Both the position numbers and the translations under genes were made by a program. DNA of 64,000 nt, taken from contig NZ_JHYS01000001.1 of the NCBI RefSeq assembly GCF_000688255.1, positions 372,001-436,000 of the forward strand, written 5' to 3'. Below, piece by piece: positions 1 through 9,647 of this stretch. The stretch is from Simplicispira psychrophila DSM 11588 (GTDB lineage Bacteria > Pseudomonadota > Gammaproteobacteria > Burkholderiales > Burkholderiaceae_C). Numbering within the stretch: position 1 is the first letter of the stretch; each line of letters opens with the position of its first letter. A model generated the notes under the pieces. It was given only the letters and a program-made list of their open reading frames with translations. It searched no databases and was not told the DNA's origin.

Positions 1-1518
1 CACGGCACGCGCTGGCAAAAAACCCTGCTCGACGCCATCACCTACTGCGCCGGGCAGATTTTGTCGACCGGCTTTGCCCCCGAACTGCGCCTGCGCATGA
101 GCGATGCGGCGCGCGAGGCGCAGCCGTTCCATGCACTGATCCGCGACGTCGAAAGCCTGCGCATTGAAGTGCTGCACAGCCTGCGCACCACGGACCGGCT
201 GGAAGAAACCGCGCAGCGCCTGCGCACCCGGCTGGAAGCCTGCCGCAGCGCCGCCGCCAGCGTGTATTTGCACTTTGAGGACAACGGCATCTCGGTCGGC
301 CTGGTATTTCGCCTGCGCCAGCTGCGCACGCGCATCCTGCGGGTGCGCGAGCTGCTCGACTGCGTGCTCTCGCCCACCCCCCACCTGAGCGCGGCGCGCC
401 TGCTGGCGCACCTAGTGCAAGTCGGACAGGAACGGCGCAGCATCCGCGCCCTGCTGTCGAGCAACACCTCGCTGCTGGCCGCCAAGGTGGCCGAGCGCAA
501 CGCCGAAACTGGCGAGCACTACATCACGCGCACGCGCAGTGAATACTTCGCCATGGTCGGCAACGCCGCCGGCGGCGGTGCGGTGATGGCGTTCACCACG
601 CTGATCAAATTTGCCCTGTATGCGCTGGCGCTGTCGGCGTTTTGGGGCGGCTTTCTGGCCGGCATCAACTACGCCATCAGCTTTGTACTGGTCCAGATGC
701 TGCACTTCACCGTGGCCACCAAACAGCCGGCCATGACGGCACCGGCCATGGCCGCCAAGCTGAAAGAAATGGACAACGTCGCCGGTGTTGAGGAATTTGT
801 CGACAAGGTGACCTATCTGGTGCGCTCGCAGGTGGCGGCGGTGCTGGGCAATGTGCTGGTGGTGTTCCCGGCCGCGCTGGGGCTGGCGTGGCTGTGGGGC
901 TGGGCCACCGAGGTACCGGTGCTGGACGAAGCCCATGCCCTGCAGGTGCTCGACTCACTGCACCTGCTCGGGCCCTCGCTGCTGTTTGCGGCCTTCACCG
1001 GGGTGCTGCTGTTTGCCTCCAGCATCATTGCCGGCTGGACGGAAAACTGGTTTGTGCTGCACCGGCTGGATTCGGCGCTGCGTTACAACCCGCGCATCAC
1101 TGCCTTTTTGGGTGCCACACGGGCGCAGCGCTGGGCCCACTTCTTACGCCACAACCTGTCGGGGCTGGCAGCCAACATCTCACTCGGCTTCATGTTGGGA
1201 CTGGTGCCGGCCTTTGCCGCCTTCTTTGGCCTGGGGCTGGAAGTGCGACATGTCACACTGTCTGCCGGCCAGCTGGGGGTTGCTGGTGCCAGCCTGGGGA
1301 GCGAAGTGATCCACCAGAGCGCTTTCTGGTGGGCAGTGGCAACCATTCCGCTGCTGGGCGCACTGAACGTGGGCGTGAGTTTCTATCTGGCGTTTCTGGT
1401 GGCGCTGCGTGCGCAAAACGTCACGGGTGTCGAGCGCGCACGCATTTACGCGGCCATCCTGGCACGTTTACGCTCGGTACCACGGGAGTTTTTCCTGCCA
1501 GGGCGGCAAGTGGCCTGA
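1..1518 (+). CDS. Gcr-type 'site-specific recombinase' family membrane protein (5' end outside window)
   Basis: The frame is open from the first base, so the N-terminus is missing; about 505 residues are present. The visible part begins with a soluble, helical, Arg/Leu-rich segment. From about residue 180 it contains several hydrophobic helices, a WTENW segment in the loop near position 1040, and a conserved-looking C-terminal pair of membrane helices. I recognise this as the family annotated 'site-specific recombinase Gcr' in Neisseria and Burkholderiales. The membrane topology argues against a true recombinase, and no catalytic Ser or Tyr recombinase motif is visible. Its function is unknown. 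It ends 166 bases before an antiporter gene on the same strand. Confidence 0.7.
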   Translation, partial: HGTRWQKTLLDAITYCAGQILSTGFAPELRLRMSDAAREAQPFHALIRDVESLRIEVLHSLRTTDRLEETAQRLRTRLEACRSAAASVYLHFEDNGISVGLVFRLRQLRTRILRVRELLDCVLSPTPHLSAARLLAHLVQVGQERRSIRALLSSNTSLLAAKVAERNAETGEHYITRTRSEYFAMVGNAAGGGAVMAFTTLIKFALYALALSAFWGGFLAGINYAISFVLVQMLHFTVATKQPAMTAPAMAAKLKEMDNVAGVEEFVDKVTYLVRSQVAAVLGNVLVVFPAALGLAWLWGWATEVPVLDEAHALQVLDSLHLLGPSLLFAAFTGVLLFASSIIAGWTENWFVLHRLDSALRYNPRITAFLGATRAQRWAHFLRHNLSGLAANISLGFMLGLVPAFAAFFGLGLEVRHVTLSAGQLGVAGASLGSEVIHQSAFWWAVATIPLLGALNVGVSFYLAFLVALRAQNVTGVERARIYAAILARLRSVPREFFLPGRQVA

Positions 1519-1684
1519 GCGTAAAAATGCGGGCTGTACCCCACTGTCCTACATACCGTAGATGCAACAGACGGTAAATTCAAACCCTCGCGCCGCGCTA
1601 GGGCACGGCACAGGCAGCGCTCACCAAGCGGCCTTTTTTTCTCCTGCGGACTTTGGTCCGTTGACATAACAAGGATGCAATCAC

Positions 1685-2947
1685 ATGAATGAAATCCTGA
1701 CCTTCTGGGCGCAGTGGCTGCGCCCCTCGGCCGGACTACCGACGGTGCAGTGGTCGCTGCTGCTGGCCGCCGCGACCATGGCCGGTTATTTGTGCCAGCG
1801 CCACATCGGCTTGCCCAAGGTGGTGGGCTATTCGCTGGTCGGCACTGTCGCCGGTCTGGCCGGCTTCAGTGGCGCACTGTGGCCGCTGCAGGGCATTGGC
1901 CTGTTTCTGCTGGAACTGGGTATCTCGCTGGTGCTGTTTGAATGCGGGGCACGCATTCCGCTACGCTGGTTCCGCCACAACCCGATGGTGCTGGTGCAAA
2001 GCGTGGCCGAGTCGGCGCTGACATTTTTTGCCGTCTACTGGGTTCTGCTCTGGCTCCAAGTGCCCGAACGCGCCGCCGGCCCGCTGGCGGTGGTGGCGCT
2101 GGCAGCTTCGCCCGCCGTGCTGACACGCGTGGTCAACGACACCCGCGCTGCCGGTCCGGTGACCGAGCGCGCCATTGTGCTGGCCACGCTCTCGACGCTG
2201 TACGCGCTGACGCTGGGCAGCGCGCAGGCCGAAGTCATCAACCGACCCTCACTCACTCTGCTGGATACCGCCTACCCGGTGATGGTGGTGCTGGGCGTGT
2301 CGATTGTCGTGGCGGCGCTGCTGTCGATGGCGCTGCGCTTTGCCCTGCGCTTCATGACCCCGACCAGCGAGAACACTTCCATCCTGCTGCTGGCGCTGAT
2401 TGCCGCCGGCACTGCTGTGGCCGCGCACTTGGGCGGCTCGGCGCCGCTGGCGGCGCTGCTCGGCGGCATGTTGCTCAAACAACTCAACCCGCGCCCGTGG
2501 GCCTGGCCGCGCCAGCTGGGCACGGCGTCTTCGCTGCTGACCATGCTGATGTTCGTGCTGGTGTCCACCGTGGCCGCGCAGGCCGACTGGAGCGGCCCGG
2601 TGGCCGGCGTGGTGCTGGCGCTGATCATCGTGCGCCTGCTGGCCAAGGTGATCGGCGTCGGGCTGGGCAATGTCGGCAGTGGCGCCAGCTGGCGCCAGGC
2701 GCTGTGGGTCGGCGCAGCAATGACGCCGATGTCGTCGATTGCGCTGCTGCTGGCCTCGCAGTTTGTCGTCGCCTCGCCGTCCACCGGCCACCTGATAGCG
2801 CGGGTCGCACTGCCGGCGATTTTGCTGATGGAGGTGCTGGGCGCGGTGATTGCCACCGTGGCCATTTACCGCGCCGGCGAAAGCTCCAAACCCTGGGCGC
2901 CTCTGACCACCCACAACAATGGCACAGGAGACAGCCGTGAGTCTTGA
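1685..2947 (+). CDS. CPA2-type monovalent cation:proton antiporter, membrane domain only
   Basis: This 420-residue protein is almost entirely hydrophobic, with about 12 predicted membrane helices and the small-residue-rich helices typical of Kef/NapA-like transporters (for example the segment around residues 60-100 and the [12 protein letters not shown] stretch). It lacks the cytoplasmic RCK/TrkA-N and TrkA-C domains that gate KefB/KefC, so it would be an ungated or differently regulated exchanger of Na+ or K+ for H+ in the inner membrane. An AAGG sequence lies about 10 bases before the chosen ATG. Its 3' end overlaps the start of the YbdK-like gene, suggesting translational coupling. Confidence 0.75.
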   Translation: MNEILTFWAQWLRPSAGLPTVQWSLLLAAATMAGYLCQRHIGLPKVVGYSLVGTVAGLAGFSGALWPLQGIGLFLLELGISLVLFECGARIPLRWFRHNPMVLVQSVAESALTFFAVYWVLLWLQVPERAAGPLAVVALAASPAVLTRVVNDTRAAGPVTERAIVLATLSTLYALTLGSAQAEVINRPSLTLLDTAYPVMVVLGVSIVVAALLSMALRFALRFMTPTSENTSILLLALIAAGTAVAAHLGGSAPLAALLGGMLLKQLNPRPWAWPRQLGTASSLLTMLMFVLVSTVAAQADWSGPVAGVVLALIIVRLLAKVIGVGLGNVGSGASWRQALWVGAAMTPMSSIALLLASQFVVASPSTGHLIARVALPAILLMEVLGAVIATVAIYRAGESSKPWAPLTTHNNGTGDSRES

Positions 2948-4061
2948 ATCTTTTAACAAATCCGAACCGCTGACGCTGGGCGTTGAGTTGGAATTGCAAC
3001 TGGTCAACACCCACGACTACGACTTGGCGCCCTACGCCGAAGACATGCTGCGACTGATGCTCAAGAACCCGCTGGTCGGCAGCGTGGTGCCCGAGATGAC
3101 CAACAGCATGATTGAAATCTCGACGGACATCTGCCGCTCGTCGAGCGAAGTGCTGGGGCAACTCACCCCCATTCGTGATGCCTTGGTGCGCAGCGCCGAC
3201 AAGCTCAACATTGCCGTGGTCGGCGGCGGCACACACCCGTTCCAGCAGTGGCACGAGCGGCGCATTTACGACAAGCCGCGCTTTCAGGAGCTGTCGCAGC
3301 TGTACGGCTACCTGTCCAAGCAGTTCACCATTTTTGGCCAGCACGTGCACATCGGCTGCCCGGATGCCGACTCGGCGCTGCTGATGCTGCACCGCATGTC
3401 GCGCTACATCCCGCACTTCATCGCGCTGTCAGCGTCCAGCCCGTATGTGCAGGGGCACGACACGGCATTTGACTCGGCGCGGCTCAATTCGGTGTTTGCC
3501 TTTCCACTGTCCGGGCGCGCGCCCTGCGTGCTGAAGTGGACCGAGTTTGAAAAGTACTTCGACAAGATGACGCACACCGGCGTGGTCAAGAGCATGAAGG
3601 ATTTTTACTGGGACATCCGCCCCAAGCCCGAGTTTGGCACCATCGAAATCCGGGTTTTTGACACGCCGCTGACCATCGAACGCGCCGCCGCGCTGGCCGG
3701 CTTTGTGCAGTCGCTGGGGGCCTGGTTCATGGCCGAACAGCCGTTTGTGCCGCAAGAAGACGATTACCTCGTCTACACCTACAACCGCTTTCAGGCCTGC
3801 CGCTTTGGCATGGAAGCGGTCTATGTCGATCCGGCCACCGGCAACCACATGCCGCTGCGCGAGCACATCATGCGCACCATGGACCAGATTGCCGGACACG
3901 CGGCGCAGCACGGCGCCTCGGGCGCGCTGCACCTGCTGCGCAGTGAAGCCCACGCCGGCCAGAACGACGCGCGCTGGCTGCGCGAGCGCCAACGCGAAGA
4001 ACAATTGCTGGCCGAAGTCAGCCGCCAAGCCGCGCTGCGTTTTCGCGGCACGCCGACGTGA
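2937..4061 (+). CDS. ybdK: YbdK family carboxylate-amine ligase (GCS2-type glutamate-cysteine ligase homologue)
   Basis: The protein has 374 residues and begins with the family hallmark [11 protein letters not shown] close to the N-terminus. It then shows the [12 protein letters not shown] segment, FGQHVHIG (metal/ATP site region), and the [17 protein letters not shown] signature near the centre. These place it in the GCS2 family of ATP-dependent carboxylate-amine ligases, of which E. coli YbdK has weak glutamate-cysteine ligase activity; the true substrate is not known. I chose GTG 2937 because an AGGAG sits 6 bases upstream. An in-frame ATG at 2919 is the alternative. Either start overlaps the antiporter gene. 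Confidence 0.85.
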   Translation: MSLESFNKSEPLTLGVELELQLVNTHDYDLAPYAEDMLRLMLKNPLVGSVVPEMTNSMIEISTDICRSSSEVLGQLTPIRDALVRSADKLNIAVVGGGTHPFQQWHERRIYDKPRFQELSQLYGYLSKQFTIFGQHVHIGCPDADSALLMLHRMSRYIPHFIALSASSPYVQGHDTAFDSARLNSVFAFPLSGRAPCVLKWTEFEKYFDKMTHTGVVKSMKDFYWDIRPKPEFGTIEIRVFDTPLTIERAAALAGFVQSLGAWFMAEQPFVPQEDDYLVYTYNRFQACRFGMEAVYVDPATGNHMPLREHIMRTMDQIAGHAAQHGASGALHLLRSEAHAGQNDARWLRERQREEQLLAEVSRQAALRFRGTPT

Positions 4062-4196
4062 GCGGTGCGTGCTGCCTCTAAGCGCCCCTATCTTCTGAAC
4101 GCGTGGCCATAGCACCGGCTCTGGCCCTGCCCAAGTACGCAGCGTGGGACGGCGTCATAAAACATGCGCATTCGTTCCACGAGCAGCCATCAGCTG

Positions 4197-5096
4197 TTAA
4201 AGCATGTGAATGGCTTTAGTCGCCACCTGCGCATACTGAGAACTGGTGAAGCGGTTATCGCCAATGAAGTGCACCAGACGCGCCTGGTCCAAATCCATCT
4301 GTGGCGCCCAATAAGGATATTGCTCAAAAGGCAGCGGCTGTGCACTGGCTGTATTGGCAACGAAGTAATTGGAGGTGAACTGTTCTGTGCCCCAGCTGGC
4401 CCAGCACGCTTGGCCCAGTTGTGCCGCCATGAGGCGCGAGAAATGCTCCACCGCCTCGCGTGACAGGGAGCCGCGCGCAAACCCGGCGAAACCGGAGCAG
4501 CCCCGGATGTACTGCTTGTCGGACAGCTCGGGCACGCTGTACAGCGCACGTTCAGCCAGCACCTGAACATGCTGGCTTTCAAAGGTCAGCGCCTGGGTAC
4601 GGGCCTGCTCCGCAGAGATGAAATGGCGGCCCATATGGGTAGAGAGGGTGAAAGAAATGTTGCGGGCCAGCGCCTCGAGCACCATCTCGGGGTTGCGCAC
4701 CGTGACCGTGTCCGAGTCCAGCTGCACCACGTAATAGTCCTTGGAGGCATCGGCAATGCTCAGGATGCGCTCCCAGGTTCCGCCTGATGGGCAATAGGCA
4801 TTGGGCACCCGCTTGCGTGGCAGGAACCGCACATTGACCAGATGCTTGACGATCAGTTCTTTATTGCTGGCCGACAGGCTGTCATCCACTACGATGAATA
4901 TTTCAGGGTGGATGTATTTGGCAAATGTCTTGGCAGCGACCAAATACAGGTAGATGTCGGCGTCGTAGGTCTGGCTCAAGACCGCCAAACCGGAGCTTTT
5001 GTCCATTTGGACCGGCGGGGTCTGCAACACCCGGCGTGCCGCCTGGTTGAACAGTTTTTTGTGGATCCTGACAGCCAGTTTGTCAAAAATTCTCAT
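4197..5096 (-). CDS. Putative glycosyltransferase-like protein
   Basis: This 299-residue soluble protein has a mixed alpha/beta look. The motif VVQLDSDTVTV (about residues 121-131) resembles the DxD metal/nucleotide-sugar site of GT-A glycosyltransferases, preceded by a Rossmann-like FIVVDDSLS strand. A later GCSGFAGFARG segment and a terminal HFIGDNRF fit a GT8-like or related uncharacterised family, but I cannot assign a substrate. It has a good AAAGGAAAG ribosome site before ATG 5096. It is divergent from thiL and convergent with ybdK, so it is probably a monocistronic gene. Membrane helices and a signal peptide are absent. Confidence 0.5.
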   Translation of the reverse strand: MRIFDKLAVRIHKKLFNQAARRVLQTPPVQMDKSSGLAVLSQTYDADIYLYLVAAKTFAKYIHPEIFIVVDDSLSASNKELIVKHLVNVRFLPRKRVPNAYCPSGGTWERILSIADASKDYYVVQLDSDTVTVRNPEMVLEALARNISFTLSTHMGRHFISAEQARTQALTFESQHVQVLAERALYSVPELSDKQYIRGCSGFAGFARGSLSREAVEHFSRLMAAQLGQACWASWGTEQFTSNYFVANTASAQPLPFEQYPYWAPQMDLDQARLVHFIGDNRFTSSQYAQVATKAIHML

Positions 5097-5283
5097 TTCT
5101 TTCCTTTGCGCAGGGGTCGAATTGAAAGAGGGACATCCGCCTTGGAATGTACCGGCCCAGGGTCTTCAATTGAAGCGATGGATACCGTTGTACAGCAGTG
5201 TTACGCCAGTTTCATCTGCGTTAAAGCACGCTTCTCAAACGGGTCGCCGCAGTGCGGCATGGGCAAAGGCCACAATCGCCCAC

Positions 5284-6258
5284 ATGGGTGAATTTGATCT
5301 GATTGCACGTTACTTCACGCGCCCAGTGCAGCGCGCTGCTCTGGGCGTGGGCGACGACTGCGCGCTGCTGGCACCTCAGCTTGGAATGCAACTGGCGGTA
5401 TCGAGCGACATGCTGGTCGAGGGACGGCATTTTTTTGCCGATACCGACGCCGAACGCCTGGGCCACAAGGCGCTGGCCGTGAACCTGTCCGATCTGGCCG
5501 CCTGCGGCGCGCGGCCGCTGGCGTTCACGCTGGCACTGGCCCTGCCGCACGTCGATGCGCTGTGGCTGGAGCCCTTTGCGCGCGGGCTACTGGCGCTGGC
5601 CGATGCGCACGGCTGCGAGCTGGTCGGCGGCGACACCACGCAAGGGCCCCTGAATATCTGTATCACCGTGTTCGGCGAAGTGCCGCCCGGCCAAGCCCTG
5701 CTGCGCAGTGGCGCGCGCGTCGGTGACGACCTCTATGTCAGCGGCACGCTCGGTGATGCGCGCCTGGCGCTGGAAGCCTTGCAAGGGCACATCACGCTGG
5801 CACCAGACACCCTGGCCGCCGCACGCCTGCGTCTGGAAGCACCGACACCGCGCGTCGCCCTGGGCCTGGCGCTGCGCGGCGTGGCACACAGCGCGATGGA
5901 TATCAGCGACGGCCTGCTCGGTGACCTCGGCCACCTGCTGCGCGCCTCGGGCGTGGGGGCCTGTATCGACACCTCCAAAACTATTAATTTAATAGCTGCA
6001 GGCGCATATCCTATAAGCGCTATAGGCCAATTTGACACCGAATTGCTGCAGCAGTGCACGCTGGCCGGTGGCGACGACTACGAACTGCTCTTCACCGCTG
6101 CGCCACAGCAGCGCAGTGCCGTGGCCGCTGCCGCACGGACCAGCGCCACGCCCGTGACGTGCATCGGCCGCATTGAAGCGGCGCCCGGGCTGCGACTGAT
6201 CGATGCGCAGGGTCGGGCGGTAACGCAGCGCTACGCCTCGTTCGACCATTTCGCCTGA
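5284..6258 (+). CDS. thiL: Thiamine-monophosphate kinase ThiL
   Basis: ThiL phosphorylates thiamine monophosphate to thiamine diphosphate using ATP, the last step of thiamine cofactor synthesis. The 324-residue protein starts MGEFDLIARYF, has GVGDDCAL near residue 20, SSDMLVEGRHF, the Mg-binding ELVGGDTTQG, MDISDGLLGDLGHLL and AGGDDYELLF, all hallmarks of the PurM/ThiL fold. The frame is open further upstream, but ATG 5284 gives the usual family length. Residues 235-251 are encoded by a copy of the 50-bp dispersed element described below. They fall where other ThiL proteins have a variable loop before AGGDDYE, so the enzyme is probably functional. Confidence 0.93.
   Translation: MGEFDLIARYFTRPVQRAALGVGDDCALLAPQLGMQLAVSSDMLVEGRHFFADTDAERLGHKALAVNLSDLAACGARPLAFTLALALPHVDALWLEPFARGLLALADAHGCELVGGDTTQGPLNICITVFGEVPPGQALLRSGARVGDDLYVSGTLGDARLALEALQGHITLAPDTLAAARLRLEAPTPRVALGLALRGVAHSAMDISDGLLGDLGHLLRASGVGACIDTSKTINLIAAGAYPISAIGQFDTELLQQCTLAGGDDYELLFTAAPQQRSAVAAAARTSATPVTCIGRIEAAPGLRLIDAQGRAVTQRYASFDHFA
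5986..6035 (+). repeat. 50-bp dispersed palindromic element, copy inside thiL
   Basis: The segment begins AATTTAATAGCT, carries GGCGC and AAGCGCT as imperfect inverted halves, and ends GGCCAATTTGA. It is visibly more AT-rich than the gene around it. It is read as NLIAAGAYPISAIGQFD in ThiL. A hand alignment to the cca copy (28237-28286) matches 35 of 50 positions without gaps, and to the pncC copy (10213-10262) 34 of 50. Confidence 0.8.
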
Positions 6259-6383
6259 CACGGGCCGCTGCGCCCGGCACGCCTGTGCAGAACGTGCGCA
6301 CAAACAAGAACAGATTCTCTGCGGCATTCTCACTAGCATGGTCTGCAAGAACGTGTTCACGCCACCACCGCAGGACTGACACC

Positions 6384-8165
6384 ATGCCCAACGCTCCCAG
6401 CCCCCACGAGCCCCGCAGCCCGACCCACCTGACCGTGGTGCCCCGACACCCGGCGCCGCATCCGCCTGCTGCGCCATCGCATCCGCATCCGCATCCACGC
6501 GCGCCCCTGCCGACACCGCCCGGCCTGAAAGCCGGCCTCGACTGGGCACTGCACCTAGCGCTGGCACCGGCCAAAAGCATCGAACTGACCTGGCTGGCCC
6601 AACACCAGGTCAGCGAGATGGTGCGCTATGTCCAGGAGCGGATCGAGGCGGGGCCGAACAAGCAAGCGCGCCATGGCGTGATACCGCCGATCAACGACCG
6701 GCGTTTTGTCGCCCCCGAATGGCAGCAGTGGCCGTTCAACCTGCTGCACCAGTCATTTCTGCTGACCACCCAGTGGTGGGAGGCCGCCACACACGGCGTG
6801 CCGGGGGTCGATAAGCACCACCAAGACCTGGTGGCCTTTGCCGCGCAGCAATACTTGGACGTTTTTTCCCCCGGCAACCAGTGGCTGACCAACCCGGTGG
6901 TGCTGCACCGCACCCTGGAGCAAGGCGGCGCCAATCTGCTGCGCGGCGCCCTGCACGCCTGGGACAATCTACAGCGCCAGCTCAGCCACACGCCTCCGGC
7001 AGGCAGTGAAAACTACCGCGTCGGGCGGGACGTCGCCATCACCCCCGGCCAGGTGGTGCTGAAAAACCGCCTGATGGAACTGATCCAGTACGCCCCGAGC
7101 ACCGCCCAGGTACATCCCGAGCCGATCCTGATCGTGCCGGCATGGATCATGAAGTACTACATCCTGGACCTGTCGCCGCACAACTCGCTGATCCGCTACC
7201 TGCGAGACCAAGGCCATACGGTGTTTTGCATCTCGTGGAAAAACCCCGTGGCACACGACCGCCACCTGGGCATGGAGGACTACCTGCAACACGGTTTGGG
7301 TGCCGCGCTCGACGCCGTCCATGCCATCGTGCCGCAGCAAAAAACCCATGCTGTCGGCTACTGCCTGGGCGGCACGCTGCTGGCCATGGCCGCCGCCGCC
7401 ATGGCGCGCGACGGCGACGAGCGCCTGGCCTCGCTGACGCTGCTGGCCACACAGACCGACTTCACCGCGCCGGGGGAACTGAGCCTGTTCATCGATGACG
7501 ATCAGCTGCGCTGGCTAGAAGCGCAAATGAACCACACCGGCTACCTCAAGGCCAGCCAGATGGCGGGCGCCTTTCAGATGCTGCGCTCGTATGATCTGCT
7601 GTGGTCGCGCCTGGTCAATGAATATCTGCTGGGCGAGCGCCCGACCATGAACGACCTGATGGCCTGGAACGCCGACGCCACGCGCATGCCGGCCCGGATG
7701 CACTCGCAGTACCTGCGCCGGCTGTTTTTGCACAACGAGCTGAGCCAGGGCCATTACCACGTCCACGGCAAACCCGTGTCGCTGGGCGATCTGCAGCTGC
7801 CCACCTTCATGGTCGGCACCGTCACCGACCATGTGGCCCCCTGGCACTCGGTCTATCAGCTGCACCAGTTCAGCCCGGCAGAAATCACCTTCGTGCTCAC
7901 CAGCGGCGGGCACAACGCCGGGGTCGTCAACCCGCCCGGCAACCCGCACCGCCACTACCAACTGCAGACCCGCCCCGCGCACGGCGCCACCCCTGCGCCC
8001 GAAGCATGGCTGGCGAGCGCGCCGCAGACGCCGGACTCCTGGTGGCCAGCCTGGGCGGCGTGGCTACAGGCGCACTCGGGGCCACAGGTGGCACCACCGG
8101 CCCTGGGCGCGCCCGACTACCCCCCACTGGCAGCAGCGCCGGGCAGCTACGTACACGCCCCATAA
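6384..8165 (+). CDS. phaC: Poly(3-hydroxyalkanoate) synthase, class I
   Basis: PhaC polymerises (R)-3-hydroxyacyl-CoA into polyhydroxyalkanoate at the granule surface. The 593-residue protein has the lipase-box-like GYCLGG with nucleophile Cys327, the acid Asp482 in GTVTDHVAPW and His510 in TSGGHNAGVVNPPG, completing the catalytic triad. PAWIMKYYILDLSPHNSL and ISWKNP are also typical. The first 50 residues are an unusual Pro/His-rich tail (HPHPHPHPR-like) before the conserved domain. I chose ATG 6384, which has a weak AGGA upstream; an upstream in-frame extension lacks family similarity. Acetate kinase follows, and phaA/phaB are not adjacent. Confidence 0.93.
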   Translation: MPNAPSPHEPRSPTHLTVVPRHPAPHPPAAPSHPHPHPRAPLPTPPGLKAGLDWALHLALAPAKSIELTWLAQHQVSEMVRYVQERIEAGPNKQARHGVIPPINDRRFVAPEWQQWPFNLLHQSFLLTTQWWEAATHGVPGVDKHHQDLVAFAAQQYLDVFSPGNQWLTNPVVLHRTLEQGGANLLRGALHAWDNLQRQLSHTPPAGSENYRVGRDVAITPGQVVLKNRLMELIQYAPSTAQVHPEPILIVPAWIMKYYILDLSPHNSLIRYLRDQGHTVFCISWKNPVAHDRHLGMEDYLQHGLGAALDAVHAIVPQQKTHAVGYCLGGTLLAMAAAAMARDGDERLASLTLLATQTDFTAPGELSLFIDDDQLRWLEAQMNHTGYLKASQMAGAFQMLRSYDLLWSRLVNEYLLGERPTMNDLMAWNADATRMPARMHSQYLRRLFLHNELSQGHYHVHGKPVSLGDLQLPTFMVGTVTDHVAPWHSVYQLHQFSPAEITFVLTSGGHNAGVVNPPGNPHRHYQLQTRPAHGATPAPEAWLASAPQTPDSWWPAWAAWLQAHSGPQVAPPALGAPDYPPLAAAPGSYVHAP

Positions 8166-8192
8166 CCCCCTGTCCTTCCCACCGGAGTTGCC

Positions 8193-8411
8193 ATGCCCGA
8201 GACACCACGCCCTTCCCTGCACCACGACGCGGCGGACAACGACCTCGCCAGCGTGTGCCACCCTGCCAAAGTGCGCGTGCCCCCTGGTAACAACGGTCTG
8301 CAGCGCCTGCTAACCCCTGTGCGCCCCCTGGGGCGGGTGCGCATGGTCAGAGGGCCTTCGTGCGCCGTGGCGGTGCTGCTGGCACAGCACGACCAGGCCT
8401 CGCCGCCATGA
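8193..8411 (+). CDS. Small hypothetical ORF between phaC and ackA
   Basis: This 72-codon frame starts with ATG five bases after a GGAG and stops in an ATGA overlap with ackA, an arrangement typical of coupled genes. The product (starting MPETPRPSLHHD) has no recognisable domain or membrane segment. The frame could be a genuine small protein, a leader that couples ackA translation to phaC, or chance in GC-rich DNA. I cannot tell these apart from the sequence alone. Confidence 0.3.
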   Translation: MPETPRPSLHHDAADNDLASVCHPAKVRVPPGNNGLQRLLTPVRPLGRVRMVRGPSCAVAVLLAQHDQASPP

Positions 8412-9598
8412 GCGATCTGATCCTGGTTCTCAACTGTGGCTCGTCCAGCATCAAGTTCGCACTGTTTGACACCGGGGTGCAGCCGCTGCCGCGCCAGCCG
8501 CTGTGGAACGGCAAGGTGGACGGCATCACTGGCCCTGCCCCGACCTTTGGCGAAACCGGCGTGCCCCCTGGCCTGGTGGTGCTGGACGCGGTGCACCCTT
8601 ACCACGCCGCGCTGCAGCACATTCGCGCACGGGTGCTGGCGCGCTTGGCGCAGGGGGGACACCACCTCAGCGCCGTAGCGCACCGCGTGGTGCACGGCGG
8701 CGCCAAATACGCCGACCCGGTGCGCGTCGATGCGGCGGTGCTGGCTGACCTGCAAACCTACATCCCCCTGGCGCCGCTGCACCAGCCGTTTGCCCTCGAA
8801 GCCATTGCCGCGCTGCTACAAAGCAATCCCGAACTACCGCAGGTAGCGTGCTTTGACACCGCCTTTCACCACACCCTGGCCGACGTCGAAAAAATGCTGC
8901 CGCTGTCCTGGGATGCCTGGGAGCGCGGCCTGCGCCGCTACGGCTTTCATGGCCTGTCGTACGAATACCTGTCGGTGGCGCTGGCCGAGCGTTACGGCAA
9001 CGGCGCACGCGGGCGCACGCTCGTCGCCCACCTGGGCAGCGGTGCCAGCCTGTGCGCCCTGGAGAGGCTCAAAAGCGTCGCCACCACCATGGGGTTTTCC
9101 GCGCTGGACGGTCTGATGATGGGCACGCGCTGCGGCGCCCTCGACCCCGGCGCGCTGCTGTACCTGATGGAAGTCGAAAAACTCTCGCTCGCCAAAGTGG
9201 GCCAACTGCTGTACCACCAGTCGGGGCTGCTCGGCCTCTCCGGCGTATCGTCCGACCCGCGCGAGCTGCTGCCGCTGGAGGCGCAAAACGCCCGCGTGCA
9301 AGCCGCGCTGGCGCTGTACGTGCGCCGCATCGTGCGCGAGATCGGCGCGCTGGTCGCAGTGCTGGGCGGGCTTGACCTGCTGGTGTTCACCGCCGGCGTT
9401 GGCGAACACAACGCCGTTATCCGCGCGCGTGTCTGTCAAGATGTGGCCTACTTGGGCGTGGCGCTCGAGCCCGATGCCAACACCCGCCACGCCCTGCTGA
9501 TCAGCCGCAGCGAGAGCCGCGTTGCCGTGGCGGTGGAGCCCACCAACGAAGAATGGATGGCCGCCAGCCACGCCCACGTCCTGCTGAGCACGCCATAG
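8408..9598 (+). CDS. ackA: Acetate kinase
   Basis: This enzyme interconverts acetate plus ATP and acetyl phosphate plus ADP. The 396-residue protein opens with LVLNCGSSSIKFALFD, the phosphate-1 loop of the ASKHA fold, then shows HRVVHGG, FDTAFHHT, YGFHGLSY, HLGSGASL, MGTRCGALDPG and TAGVGEHN near the C-terminus. These cover the substrate- and ATP-binding signatures of the family. The ATG overlaps the small upstream frame (ATGA). No phosphotransacetylase gene is next to it; the location behind phaC suggests a role in balancing acetyl-CoA between polymer and acetate, which is inference. Confidence 0.95.
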   Translation: MSDLILVLNCGSSSIKFALFDTGVQPLPRQPLWNGKVDGITGPAPTFGETGVPPGLVVLDAVHPYHAALQHIRARVLARLAQGGHHLSAVAHRVVHGGAKYADPVRVDAAVLADLQTYIPLAPLHQPFALEAIAALLQSNPELPQVACFDTAFHHTLADVEKMLPLSWDAWERGLRRYGFHGLSYEYLSVALAERYGNGARGRTLVAHLGSGASLCALERLKSVATTMGFSALDGLMMGTRCGALDPGALLYLMEVEKLSLAKVGQLLYHQSGLLGLSGVSSDPRELLPLEAQNARVQAALALYVRRIVREIGALVAVLGGLDLLVFTAGVGEHNAVIRARVCQDVAYLGVALEPDANTRHALLISRSESRVAVAVEPTNEEWMAASHAHVLLSTP

Positions 9599-9647
9599 CC
9601 GACCAGGGACGACACGGCGCGCGCCAGCACCTCCTAGAATTCGCGCC

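Noticed and set aside
1-1518. A true site-specific recombinase, as the family name suggests
   Set aside because: The protein has many membrane helices and no recombinase catalytic motif, so mobile-element function was not claimed.
2249-3010. Long minus-strand frames opposite the antiporter and ybdK
   Set aside because: Gln/Arg/His-rich shadow translations opposite good membrane-protein and GCS2 coding sequence.
8360-8407. Earlier in-frame start for acetate kinase
   Set aside because: The extra residues are Arg/Gly/Ala-rich and precede the conserved MSDLILVLNCGSSS start; the ATGA overlap at 8408 is a better start.
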